From Pycnopodia helianthoides (taxonomy: Eukaryota; Echinodermata; Asteroidea; Forcipulatida; Asteriidae): a stretch of 64,000 bases of DNA. Each line of letters starts with the position of its first letter. Positions within the stretch are counted from its first letter, which is position 1. The translations under genes were made by a program, and so were the position numbers. The notes beneath the pieces were generated by a model, which did no database searches, was not told the origin of the DNA, and was given only the letters and a program-made list of their open reading frames with translations. Shown here piece by piece: positions 43,353-53,534 of the stretch. Where the stretch lies: assembly GCA_032158295.1 (NCBI GenBank), contig CM063263.1, positions 12,348,974-12,412,973 on the forward strand, given 5' to 3'.

Positions 43353-44389
43353 TAGTATCATTTAAAAAACCAACATACTGGTATAGAATAAATTTTCCTC
43401 AAATAGAAAAAGAGGATGTTGAAAAATAATAATAACTGCAGTAAATACCCCCAAAAGGAGAAAAATACAACTAAGCCCTTAAAACTTACCCATGGTATGG
43501 TTAATGATATCGTGCCAGCGGTTAGAGAAAACAATATTTCGTGGGAAAGATCCTTTTTTTTTTCAAAGTTAAAAACACAAATGTTTCAATAAGTTGAAGT
43601 TAAACCAGATATTCCAGGATTCCCAAAGTTCGTTGGGGTTTTTAAAACTTGATGTCGGCAGTTGTCAGATTTGAGTGCGCCCGTTAATGTGGGTGCAATT
43701 GGTGTGGGTAAAATTCAGTTTTGGCCTGCGGGAAAATCTGAAATATTTAATGAATATAAATAAACGACGATCAAGATGTTTATGTTAACTAGTCTGATTT
43801 TGATTTTCTTGAAGTTGTGTTCATAATTATTGTAAGCCTGCGCCTTCGAATGCCTCCAACACCGTATTATACAATTTATGACTTATATTTGCTTTGAACT
43901 ATGAAAAGTTCAACAACAAACAAAACTAGGCCTTCTAAGAAAGGTGACTAGGGAAAGCCCCTGCCGTTTACCTACTAGACTCACCCATTGTCCAACGCGA
44001 GGTCACATGGGGGCAATAATAAGCACATTGGCTGTTATTCAGACTTGAAGTACAACTTCTATGCACCCAACTCAGCCAGGGTGTTTTGTTATTCTAATGC
44101 AACATAAAGTTGCTCAGAGGCATGCACAACTTTAAAGAAAAATGTCCCCAAAAAAAAATGATTCTTTGAAAACGTTGTCAATATGAATTAAGATGTGCCT
44201 TCCAATCCGAAAAAACAAAAACAAAACAAAAACAAAAACAAGAACTTAGAGTGTTTACTTTTATTTTTTGTTTTAGTAGTGTTTTTGTGTGTGCGTGTGT
44301 TCACGATGAACGTTGCATTTTTTTTCTTGACGGGCAGATTCTGCAACGACAACAAACGGCAAACAAAATTTTAAAAAAATAGTTGGGAT

Positions 44390-44615
44390 CAGGTTGGCTC
44401 GGTGGTATCTTTTCCTGCCTGTCACCTCTGTGAACCCATGGTCGAATTCCACCTCACACCGGAGCCTTGCATGTGGATTGGGTTTACAGTCTCAACCTAA
44501 TTGCGTGGGTTTTCCTCCCACATTTAAAAGTTGAACACTTCTCGTTTCACATGCATCCTGTTAATGGCTCTGATTGTGCTGTTTGTGTCAACAAAATAAA
44601 ACACTACGAGAACAG
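44390..44615 (+). repeat. tRNA-derived SINE, unit 1
   Basis: A-box-like TTGGCTCGGTGG and B-box-like GGTCGAATTCC (GGTTCGAATTCC in unit 3), followed by a body with GGAGCCTTGCATGTGGATTG and TGCGTGGGTTTTCCTCCCAC. The same element lies at about 52905-53130 and 60715-60925, inherited through unit duplication. Confidence 0.7.
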
Positions 44616-45008
44616 GACAATTCGGGCACGTATCAACTTTTCAAAAAATAATTCAAACCTGCAAAAGACGGCTTGTTTTCTGATTCGGTGCAGTACATAA
44701 ACCGATCCTAATCCCGGAAAATAAATATAACATTAGCATATCAAAGCGTCTGGCAAATCTCGCACCCAAACCTGTACAGCTAAAAATTTCAATCAGCCCT
44801 CCTCTAGCATGAGGGGTTTGATCCGGAATAGCATTGTCATGGAAATCTGTTCAAAACATTTGCCCAAAATGAAAATCTGATCACGCGCAATAGGCTACAG
44901 CGTCAGTATATTTCATTGCGTGTTTGCAACCATATTTTTCATATCCCTCAATCGTTTGAACGACTCTTGATCAACGAAGACGCAATAAAGGACAGTGAGC
45001 AATTAGCC

Positions 45009-48000
45009 ATGGGGAAGAGCTTAATATTAGGTAGGTGATCTTCCAGAGGATAAAATAGTTGGTTCTAGCAGAAATAAATGGTTCTCGAATTATTCTCCTA
45101 GGAAACTCGAGGTTGGAATATGCAGTTCAGATTTCAGCAAATAACATGAAACGATTACTGTTGGTATCATTCATACAGCTATATGTTCTATAGCTTTTAG
45201 TGACTTGAAATTAGGACTTGCAAGTTTTCAAGGCACACTTCACAAATAGAAAATCATTTCTTGCCTTCGCCTCAATGTGAACCCGATTTCAATCCTCCTC
45301 CATCACCACAACGGCACTCTTATTTCCTTGACAAGGCCTGTATCTACGTCAACAAAGTCTAACCTTAAACTTTACCCAGAATCAAAGTTATCCAATGTTT
45401 GCGGTCAGTCTTGTTAAAATTCTAAGCCAAAGGCGAACTTAGGAAACTTAAATACTGCTGACTGATAGTAAAATAAAATGGGTGCACACCAAACTTTTTT
45501 TGCAGTTGCCCTGTGGGCCACTTTGATGGTCACTTTCTGCTTCAAGCAGTCACTGGCTGGTACAGACAGCACCATCGTCCCGGGAGCCAAAGGTGCCGAT
45601 GTGGTGGATGCCACCATCGCGAAGATTGCTCTAGTCGAACAGCACAGCCAGTTGCTTCTACCCAACGAAAGGCTTCTCTTGCGCATAGCATGGGTAGAAA
45701 CGGAGTACGGCCTCGCCCCACGTACCTACTCCGACCCCGACTACTATGGTGGAATATGGCGTGTCGATCGTAATATGTTTGATATTACTCGGACGATGTA
45801 CAACAGAAACGAATTCAGTGACATATTTGAGGCAGTTTCGTCTGAATTGGGAATAACCTGGACCCAGGTTACTTGGGTAGACTGCAGTCAGCCTTTATAT
45901 TCCGGTCTTGCTGCCCGTCTATTTCTTCACAACGCCAACCCCGTAATTCCACCGGTGAGTTCCACAGCTCTAGGGGTTATCAGTAAATTAAAGTATCCTT
46001 ATTCTTATTATAACATAACACTACTCTTGTTTTATTTATTCTGTCAGTTGACAAAGCAACTTCAAACTGTTATCCTATAAATTCATAAGTAATGTGCCAT
46101 CGGTGGGAGTTTTGTCATACAATATAAGTTAATTCAAAACAAATCATGGCCGCAGTTGAATCATCCACCTAGATGACGCACAGTTCAGCGTGGTTCTACC
46201 ATAATTATTACATACAAACACATTTTACTTGAGACGCATCACATTAAACATCACTAAAACATTTCATTCCTTGATTATTGTTTCCACAGGGCTGGAATGT
46301 GAACCAGCAAGCAAATTACTGGGGAACCTACTACCAGCACTATCCGCTAACTGGCGACGTGGAGTATTTTACCCAAAGAGTTTCAGAAATACCAAGTAGG
46401 TTGTTATTAGAATCACAGGTTCTCTGTCTAAATGTTTTACTTAGGCCTAAATTGTAAGGTCCTTATTTTGTTTATTTTAATGTCGTTTTTAACACAATTT
46501 CTTTGTAAGTTTATCTCGGGTTTGGTTCATTGTCAAACACAGTTTCTTGCTAAAGATGAAAAATAAAAACATGTTTAGCGTCCTGTCTTTTTAAACAAAG
46601 GCATGAGGAGGGTCTTTTATTTCCCCATTTTCTTTTTAAATGGCCGACCGATACATTTTTCAAGACAACCGGCCGGGCTATTTTTCAAGATGGTTGCCAG
46701 GTTTTTTTCTGTGTATTTGTTCGGTGTGCTAAAGTCTAAAAATACGATCTTGACTTGTCTATTTTAAAATGATTTTTTTTCCGTCAGAGATCGTTAAAAT
46801 TTATCCTAAAATAATAATAAAAAAGGAGGCGGCCTCTAAAAAGGAAGCTAATTTTGTATATATTTTTCTTACTAAATCAAACAATGCTTTTTGGTGACGT
46901 TGCGACCCTCCCTTGTACATGAAATAATGTACTGAAGTTGGTTTAACGGCTATACGTCGTTCCATGATGTTTATTTTATTAAAATGCTCATTAAAATTAA
47001 TCGGACATTAATCAAAGTTTTACTAGTTTAAATCTGTCTTATTTTTCACCAGAATGTACAAACAAGGGCATTGATTTAGTCTTCGTAATTGACGGTTCTG
47101 GGAGTGTTAGTACAACTGGCTTTTCTGCGTCCAAGTCCTTTGTCGATGACGTTGTAGGTTACTTTGAAATTGGTAGCAATCGCACACGCGTTGGAGTCAT
47201 ACAGTATTCGAGCAGTGTACAAATCGAGTTTCACTTAAACCAATACACGAGTAAAAGTTCACTTCAACAGGCGATTACCAACATAAATTACTTAGGTGGA
47301 GGTACTAATACGGAGAGTGCATTGGGTGTCATGGTAGATCAGAGTTTCAAAGAAGAGAACGGAGCCAGGGGAATTGGTATCCCGCGCGTAGCAGTTGTCA
47401 TAACCGATGGCCGATCACAAGGACCCGAGCGTGTTCGTGTGCCAGCAGACAGAGCTCGCGAAATGGACATTACAATTTTTGCCATAGGTGTGACGTCAAA
47501 CACAAATGAGGATGAGCTGAATGCTATTGCAAACAAACCGAGCGATGACTTCGTGTTTCACGCAAGCAATTTTGATGCTATCACCAACATCGTAGCTACA
47601 CTCCAAGACGATGCTTGTGATCGTAAGTATACATCATGAATATCTAGTCTTTTTTAATTCTCCGTTTTTATCTTCCACGAATACAGTGGTGGCAAGTCAT
47701 CGTCAATATTTTTATTAGTCTGTACATCGAATATCTACCTTGCACGAACAAACTCTTTTGTCGCTTTTTTAAAGGAGCCCCAAATTGGGTCTATAATCGA
47801 AAGGTTTGTCAGTTTTCCCGGCTCTAAAGCCACAATCCTGCCTACCGTGAACCGTGCATGAACTACGGCTTTCCACTTGTCACACCCAGTGGTTTTGGTT
47901 TTGACATCTACCCTGCAATTAAATTAGACATTCGCTGTACAAACCTATGTGAATGTCCAATGTCCAGTACAGAACTAACTTCTGTCATCGAATAATGTCG

Positions 48001-48990
48001 TATTCAATGCTTGAACTTTTTTTTTCGTTGACAGAAGCTGCTGTGCTGCCTCCCGTCATTGAGTTCAACGCTACAATCGGACAGAATCAAACACAAAACT
48101 TTGCACAAACCATAGGTCCAAATGGTACAACCATATCTTTCGAAGCGACCGATGGTACCATAGTAATGTATGGAGCATACAACTTTACGCACCCAAACTC
48201 GGCCCGCAATGATTTCCAACTAACAGCCATGGAAGGACAGGGTCCCGTGGAGATCTTCATTGATTCCATGCCGTTTAATAAGGGCGGCCGCAGACGACGT
48301 CAGGTATGACTTTTTGACCCTTCAACTAAAAATGGTACCGTATTACCTGCGGTGAATGGGGCAAAGCAAGCTGTATTTCCTTATACCTTGATTACGTACC
48401 AACCTGATGGGTTTATCTGTTTGTGAATTGTTTGTTTGTTTATTTGTTTATTTATATGTATTTATTTATGTATTCATTCATTTAGTTATTCAGTATTTTC
48501 GCTTTTTGTATTGGGGCTGCTTAATTTATGTGTTTGGTTTTCGTTTTCAACGAAGCTCACAGCTTTGTACTTTTGTAAAATCATGAGCACACAAGATCCA
48601 AACAGTTTGTGCTGGCCGATATAACAAAAAGTTATAAACCACTGTTGCAGTAGTGGTTGTATATTTGTATATGTTTTTGGCCGGGGTTGTCAAAACATGC
48701 TTAATACAAAATGTTTCTGTTTTGCTTTTTTACAGGTAACCAATCAGAACGATATGGACCCGATCGGCATAGTCTATATCACCATAGAGGGAAAGCAAGC
48801 AACCAATGCCTTCTCGTTGGTTACAGCCGAGGGTGACGTCACCGATCCCGTAACCACCCAGCCCGAAACCACCAAAGCGGAAAAGACCAAACCTGTCAAT
48901 GGTGGTGGCACGGTCACTACGACAGTGCCTTACATTGCACTGATAATACTCCATGGAGTAATTATTGCTCGTTTGGCAATTGCAATTTAA
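45009..48990 (+). CDS. Secreted lysozyme-like/vWA protein, copy 1
   Basis: Six exons inferred: 45009-45030, 45506-45954, 46290-46395, 47053-47622, 48035-48303 and 48736-48990; 1671 nt, 556 aa. All introns are GT-AG and phases agree. Exon 1 starts in a strong context (GCCATGG) and supplies MGKSLIL, completing a signal peptide with the hydrophobic start of exon 2. Residues about 45-190 look lysozyme/transglycosylase-like: possible catalytic Glu72 in VETEYG, then GGIWRV at 89-94. The vWA domain spans about 199-375, with MIDAS DGSGS at 206-210, a Thr in GGGTNT and an Asp in VVITDG. The C-terminal domain has several N-glycosylation sequons, an RRRR furin-like site at 468-471, VYITIEGKQ and a Thr-rich stalk. 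It ends in a ~20-residue hydrophobic tail with no basic cytoplasmic part, which suggests a GPI signal. Cell-surface binding or muramidase-like activity is inferred only. Confidence 0.85.
47938..47975 (+). repeat. Lone minisatellite monomer fragment inside intron 4 of copy 1
   Basis: GTACAAACCTATGTGAATGT followed by CCAATGTCCA matches the 58/60-bp minisatellite that follows the gene, but sits alone between exons 4 and 5. The same intron of copies 2 and 3 lacks it. Confidence 0.7.
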
Positions 48991-49007
48991 ATCCAAAGTG
49001 ATTTCAT

Positions 49008-49013
49008 AATAAA
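49008..49013 (+). promoter_or_regulatory. Poly(A) signal, vWA copy 1
   Basis: AATAAA 18 bp after the stop, with a conserved downstream GT/T-rich sequence; copy 2 has it at 57256-57261. Confidence 0.75.
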
Positions 49014-49339
49014 GTATTGCGCACCTTTTGCACATGACTTCATTTAATTAGGGCGCCCGCTAGAATACGTCAAAGCCTTATTTCATAGAGCTGCTTTAGT
49101 AGACAATAGTGCGTAACGAATTCTGCTGAGCAAAATGTTTGCAGGAAACTAATCAAAAATTGTACTGTGGTATTGTAGCCGATTAGCTATTTCAGGTAAG
49201 CACGTTGCAGTTTCTAATTCGCTTAAGTGTGTGCTTGAGCCTCCACCAATGATTAGTGCGTATATTATTAAAAACTAAAAATGAAATATTTTCGGATTCT
49301 ACAACGTCCATCAGCAGTACAAACAACTGTGCTTGCTAC

Positions 49340-49990
49340 ATGAATTGTTTGCATTGTCCATGCAATTAAATAAGACATTAAACTGTACAAACCCATGTGA
49401 ATGTTCAATGTCCAATATCGATGTAAAAGGTAGATTTTGGCTGTACAAATCTAGATGTGATTGTTCAATGTCCAATATCGATGTAAAAGGTAGATTTTGG
49501 CTGTACAAATCTAGATGTGAATGTTCAATGTCCAATATTGATGTAAAAGGTAGACATTCGCTGTACAAACCTATGTGAATGCTCAATGTCCAATATCGAT
49601 GTAAAAGGTAGATTTTGGCTGTACAAATCTAGATGTGAATGTTCAATGTCCAATATTGATGTAAAAGGTAGACATTCGCTGTACAAACCTTTGTGAATGT
49701 TCAATGTCCAATATCGATGTAAAAGGTAGATTTTGGCTGTACAAATCTAGATGTGAATGTTCAATGTCCAATATTGATGTAAAAGGTAGACATTCGCTGT
49801 ACAAACCTATGTGAATGCTCAATGTCCAATATCGATGTAAAAGGTAGATTTTGGCTGTACAAATCTAGATGTTCAATGTTCAATGTCCAATATTGATGTA
49901 AAAGGTGGACATTCGCTGTACAAACCTATGTGAATGTCCATTGTCCAATATCGAAAAAGCAAAGTAGACAGTCGCTGTACAAAACCTATG
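49340..49990 (+). repeat. 58/60-bp minisatellite, array 1
   Basis: About 11 monomers with the core TTCAATGTCCAATATCGATG, then AAAAGGTAGA, then CTGTACAAA. Two variants occur, a 60-bp one with CAAATCTAGATGTGAATG and a 58-bp one with CAAACCTATGTGAATG. They alternate over much of the array, giving a ~118-bp higher-order unit. An open frame through it (MSNIDVKGR) is a by-product of the first 60-bp monomers. Confidence 0.92.
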
Positions 49991-50737
49991 GCACAATTAT
50001 GCAAACATTTCTGCATATACTTTGTTTTGATTAGAATAAAAATGTAAAAATCCGTTTAGAGGAAAACAAATTTTAAAAAATAAAAAATGCTTTGGCGAAA
50101 ATTGAACCATGCAACTATAACTTTGTATTAAATTAGTGACAAATTGCTTTGTTTTTATATCCCCCGCATATTTGTTTTTGTCTTTATTTTAGTTTCTTTT
50201 ACATTGATTTTTATATTCCACTTTGAAGCCTACCCTATGTATGAGAAAAATTATGAATCGACTGAGGAGATTAAGAAGTATTAGACTGTGAAAGTCTTGC
50301 TCTTATAACGAAAGAGAGAAAAAAAACTCGAACGAAGAATTGTTGTATTTTATCAATCATTCAGTTAAAATTTACCAATACAAAACTTTTTAGACACATT
50401 ATAAGTGTTATTACTATACTTCACTATGAATAATAAGTAATAGTATGTTTTTGGCAGTGTTGACCTTAATCAATGTTATTTGTTAGTTTAAACATGGAGC
50501 TATAAATGGTTTAAATCACACTTGACAGTCTGCAGTGTAGTCATAGTGACTTGCAACGTATAAACCAAGTAGTGAGTGCTTTTTAAACAGTTACCACACA
50601 TTTAGTTCTATCAAATTCTGTCATTTTGTTTGGTAAAAGATAACATTAAGAAATTAAACATTAATCGTTAACATCTACCTAGGGACTAGAAGTAGGGCCT
50701 ACCCTATTTTGTCTGCAAAGAATTTCCCAAAAGTTCA

Positions 50738-50960
50738 AAGCGCCCCCTACTGTCAAAAAATTGTTTTTTTGAAGTCGTCGTGATCACGGCGAGTCTGTGG
50801 CCAGACGTTAATTTCTGAACTCTGACCCAGTTACTGCACACGCGCACACGATAATAATGACGGCGGCGCCCTTTAACGCTTTTGCTTGTGATATGACGGT
50901 CACTTGTGCGCGTGTAGTAACTGGGTGACAGTTTATGTTTCCATGTCCAGCTAGCGTATT
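50738..50960. mobile_element. Fold-back element, unit 2
   Basis: Same family as 43095-43352, with GTAACTGGGTGACAGTTTAT in place of GTAACTGGGTGAGAGTTCAT and a different right end (CAGCTAGCGTATTT). Confidence 0.6.
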
Positions 50961-50989
50961 TGTTTTCTATGAGAGATAAGGCCACTTTA

Positions 50990-51600
50990 CATAAATGGGC
51001 GTGTTTTCTACCGGAATCAGTCTTAACGCGTGCGCACTTGCACACTTCACCATGCCTAGTGAAAACTGTTCGACGTGAAGTACATGTACTATGCTGCAGA
51101 CATGATATCATTAGTTTGGTGACTGTTAAATGGTGCACCATTGGTCACTATATGGTGGTCATTTTGTGGGAACCGTGGGAATGGAATGTGTGATCTTGGT
51201 GGACAGAGGAATTTGGCTGGCCGTGAAAAGGTTTTATACAATTTGGAGAAGGGTGGATATTCATCTGGGAACAAGGTGGGACATCTTTAGCCCACTAACA
51301 CTTGCTTACGTTAATACCGTTAAAGGGCAAAAAGGCATGTATAGGTCTTAAACTATAGGAGGAAAAAAAGAACATGACGAATAAGTTGGAAATTAAACAG
51401 AAAGCTTGGAGAACTCACATTTGCCTTGCTCTATGAAGCTATATAGCTCCGTGTTCTATGGTATAAACATGGAAGAAGTATAGGACAGTGTCTCAAATAT
51501 CAAACACATGAACTTATTATGCAATGTGATTGGTTACCGTTTCAGAGCTTTCCTTATTTGCATACAAATTATGACTAATTTATGTTTGAAACTATATGAA
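50990..51600. other. Sequence found only in vWA unit 2
   Basis: This stretch replaces about 43355-43900 of unit 1. It contains an ACATGTAC copy at 51081, and an open frame at 51130-51351 with no recognised domain. Origin unknown. Confidence 0.4.
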
Positions 51601-51993
51601 TAGTTCAACAACAAACAAAACTACTCACAAAAATTGACTGGGGAAAGCCCCTGTCGTAGGATAGACTCACCAATTGTGCAACGCGAGGTCACAGGGGGCA
51701 ATAATAAGCACATTGGCTGTTGATCAGACTTGACGTACAACTTTTATGCACCCAACTCATCCAGAGTGTTTTGTAATGTTAATACAACATAAAGTTGCTC
51801 AGAGGTATGCATCAACCGTCCACAACCTTATAAAGAAAAATGTCCCAAAAAATAAAACGATACTTTGAAAACGTTGTCAATGTGCATTAAGATGTGCTTT
51901 CCTCTCCGAAAAACAAAAGCAAAAACAAAACAAAAACAAAAACAAAAACAAGAACTTAGAGTGTTTACTTTTATTTTTTTGTTTTAGTAGTGG

Positions 51994-51994
<1 letters not shown>

Positions 51995-52029
<35 letters not shown>

Positions 52030-52183
52030 ACACAGAAGGGCATATGTGGGGTCCTGACAACAATGGAACAATGGACCCCACAAGGTCATTTCAATAGGAA
52101 CAATTGGGCCCCACAAGGGAATTCTTCAGAAAAGGGAATAATAGAACAACAATAGCAGTACCCCACAAACCGGATCCGTAAGG

Positions 52184-52223
<40 letters not shown>

Positions 52224-52785
52224 ATGTGTGTACACACAGAAGGGCATATGTGGGGTCCTGACAACAATGGAACAATGGACCCCACAAGGTCATTTCAATA
52301 GGAACAATTGGGCCCCACAAGGGAATTCTTCAGAAAAGGGAATAATAGAACAACAATAGCAGTACCCCACAAACCGGATCCGTAAGGATGTGTGTGTGTG
52401 TGTGTGTGTGTGTGGGTGTGTGTGTGTGTGTGTGTGTGTGTGGATGTGTGGACACACAGAAGGGCATATGTGGGGTCCTGACAACAATGGAACAATGGAC
52501 CCCACAAGGTCATTTCAATAGGAACAATTGGGCCCCACAAGGGAATTCTTCAGAAAAGGGAATAATAGAACAACAATAGCAGTACCCCACATTCCGGATC
52601 CGTAAGGATGTGTGTGTGTGTGTGTGTGTACACACAGAAGGGCATATGTGGGGTCCTGACAACAATGGAACAATGGACCCCACAAGGTCATTTCAATAGG
52701 AACAATTGGGCCCCACAAGGGAATTCTTCAGAAAAGGGAATAATAGAACAACAATAGCAGTACCCCACAAACCGGATCCGTAAGG

Positions 52786-52822
<37 letters not shown>

Positions 52823-52830
52823 CACGATGA
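51995..52830. repeat. Four ~150-bp repeat cores separated by (GT)n
   Basis: Four near-identical cores (starting CACAGAAGGGCATATGTGGG at about 52031, 52235, 52455 and 52633; ending CGGATCCGTAAGGATG) alternate with GT runs of different length, so the period varies from about 178 to 220 bp. Units 1 and 3 have only a short GT tract here. The core belongs to the dispersed ATTATTCCC-type family (reverse orientation). Confidence 0.9.
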
Positions 52831-53534
52831 ACGTTGCATTTTTATCTTGACTGGAAATTCTGCAACAACAACAAACGGCAACAAAATCAACAATTAAATT
52901 GGGATCAGGTTGGCTCGGTGGTGGCATCTTTTCCTGCCTTTCACCTCTGTGGATCCAGGTTTGAATTCCACCTCACACCGGAGCCTTGCATGTGGATTGG
53001 GTTTTCAGTCTCAACCTAATTGCGTGGGTTTTCCTCCCACATCTAAAAGTTGAACACTTCTCGTTTCACATGCATCCTGTTAATGGCTCTGATTGTGCTG
53101 TTTGTGTAAACAAAATAAAACACTACGAGAACAGGACAATTCGGGCACGTATCAACTTTTCAAAAAATAATTCAAACCTGCAAAAGACGGCTTGTTTTTC
53201 TGATTCGGTACAGTACATAAACCGATCCCAACCCGGAAAATAAAACATAACATTAGCATATCAATGCGTCTGCGGAACCCGCACCCAAATCGAACCTGTA
53301 CAGCTAAAAACTTCAATCAGCCCTCCTCTACCATGAGTGCTTTGATCCGGAATAGCATTGTCATGGAAATCTTTTCAAAATAAAAAATTTGCCCAAAATG
53401 AAAATCTGATCATGCGCATTAGGCTACATCGTCAGTATATTTCATTGCGTGTTTGCAACCATATTTTTCATATCCCTCAATCGTTTGCATGACTCTTGAT
53501 CAACGAAGACGCAATAAAGGACAGTGAGCAAGCC

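Larger units (their letters stand above)
42770..50080 (+). repeat. vWA gene tandem unit 1
   Basis: Homologous to 50405-58860 and to 58870 onward. It starts near TAATAAGTACTAGTATG and runs through a fold-back element, a tRNA-derived SINE, the six-exon gene and a minisatellite. A further 0.3 kb (50080-50405) after the shared end is not seen after unit 2. Confidence 0.85.

Noticed and set aside
49333..49578. Open frame with MSNIDVKGR repeats
   Set aside because: Produced by the first 60-bp minisatellite monomers and broken as soon as 58-bp monomers appear.
49340..49990. CRISPR-like array
   Set aside because: No unique spacers between short repeats; it is a contiguous minisatellite in a eukaryotic genome.
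51877..52927. Several open frames with His-Thr repeats
   Set aside because: Translations of (GT)n tracts and repeat cores.
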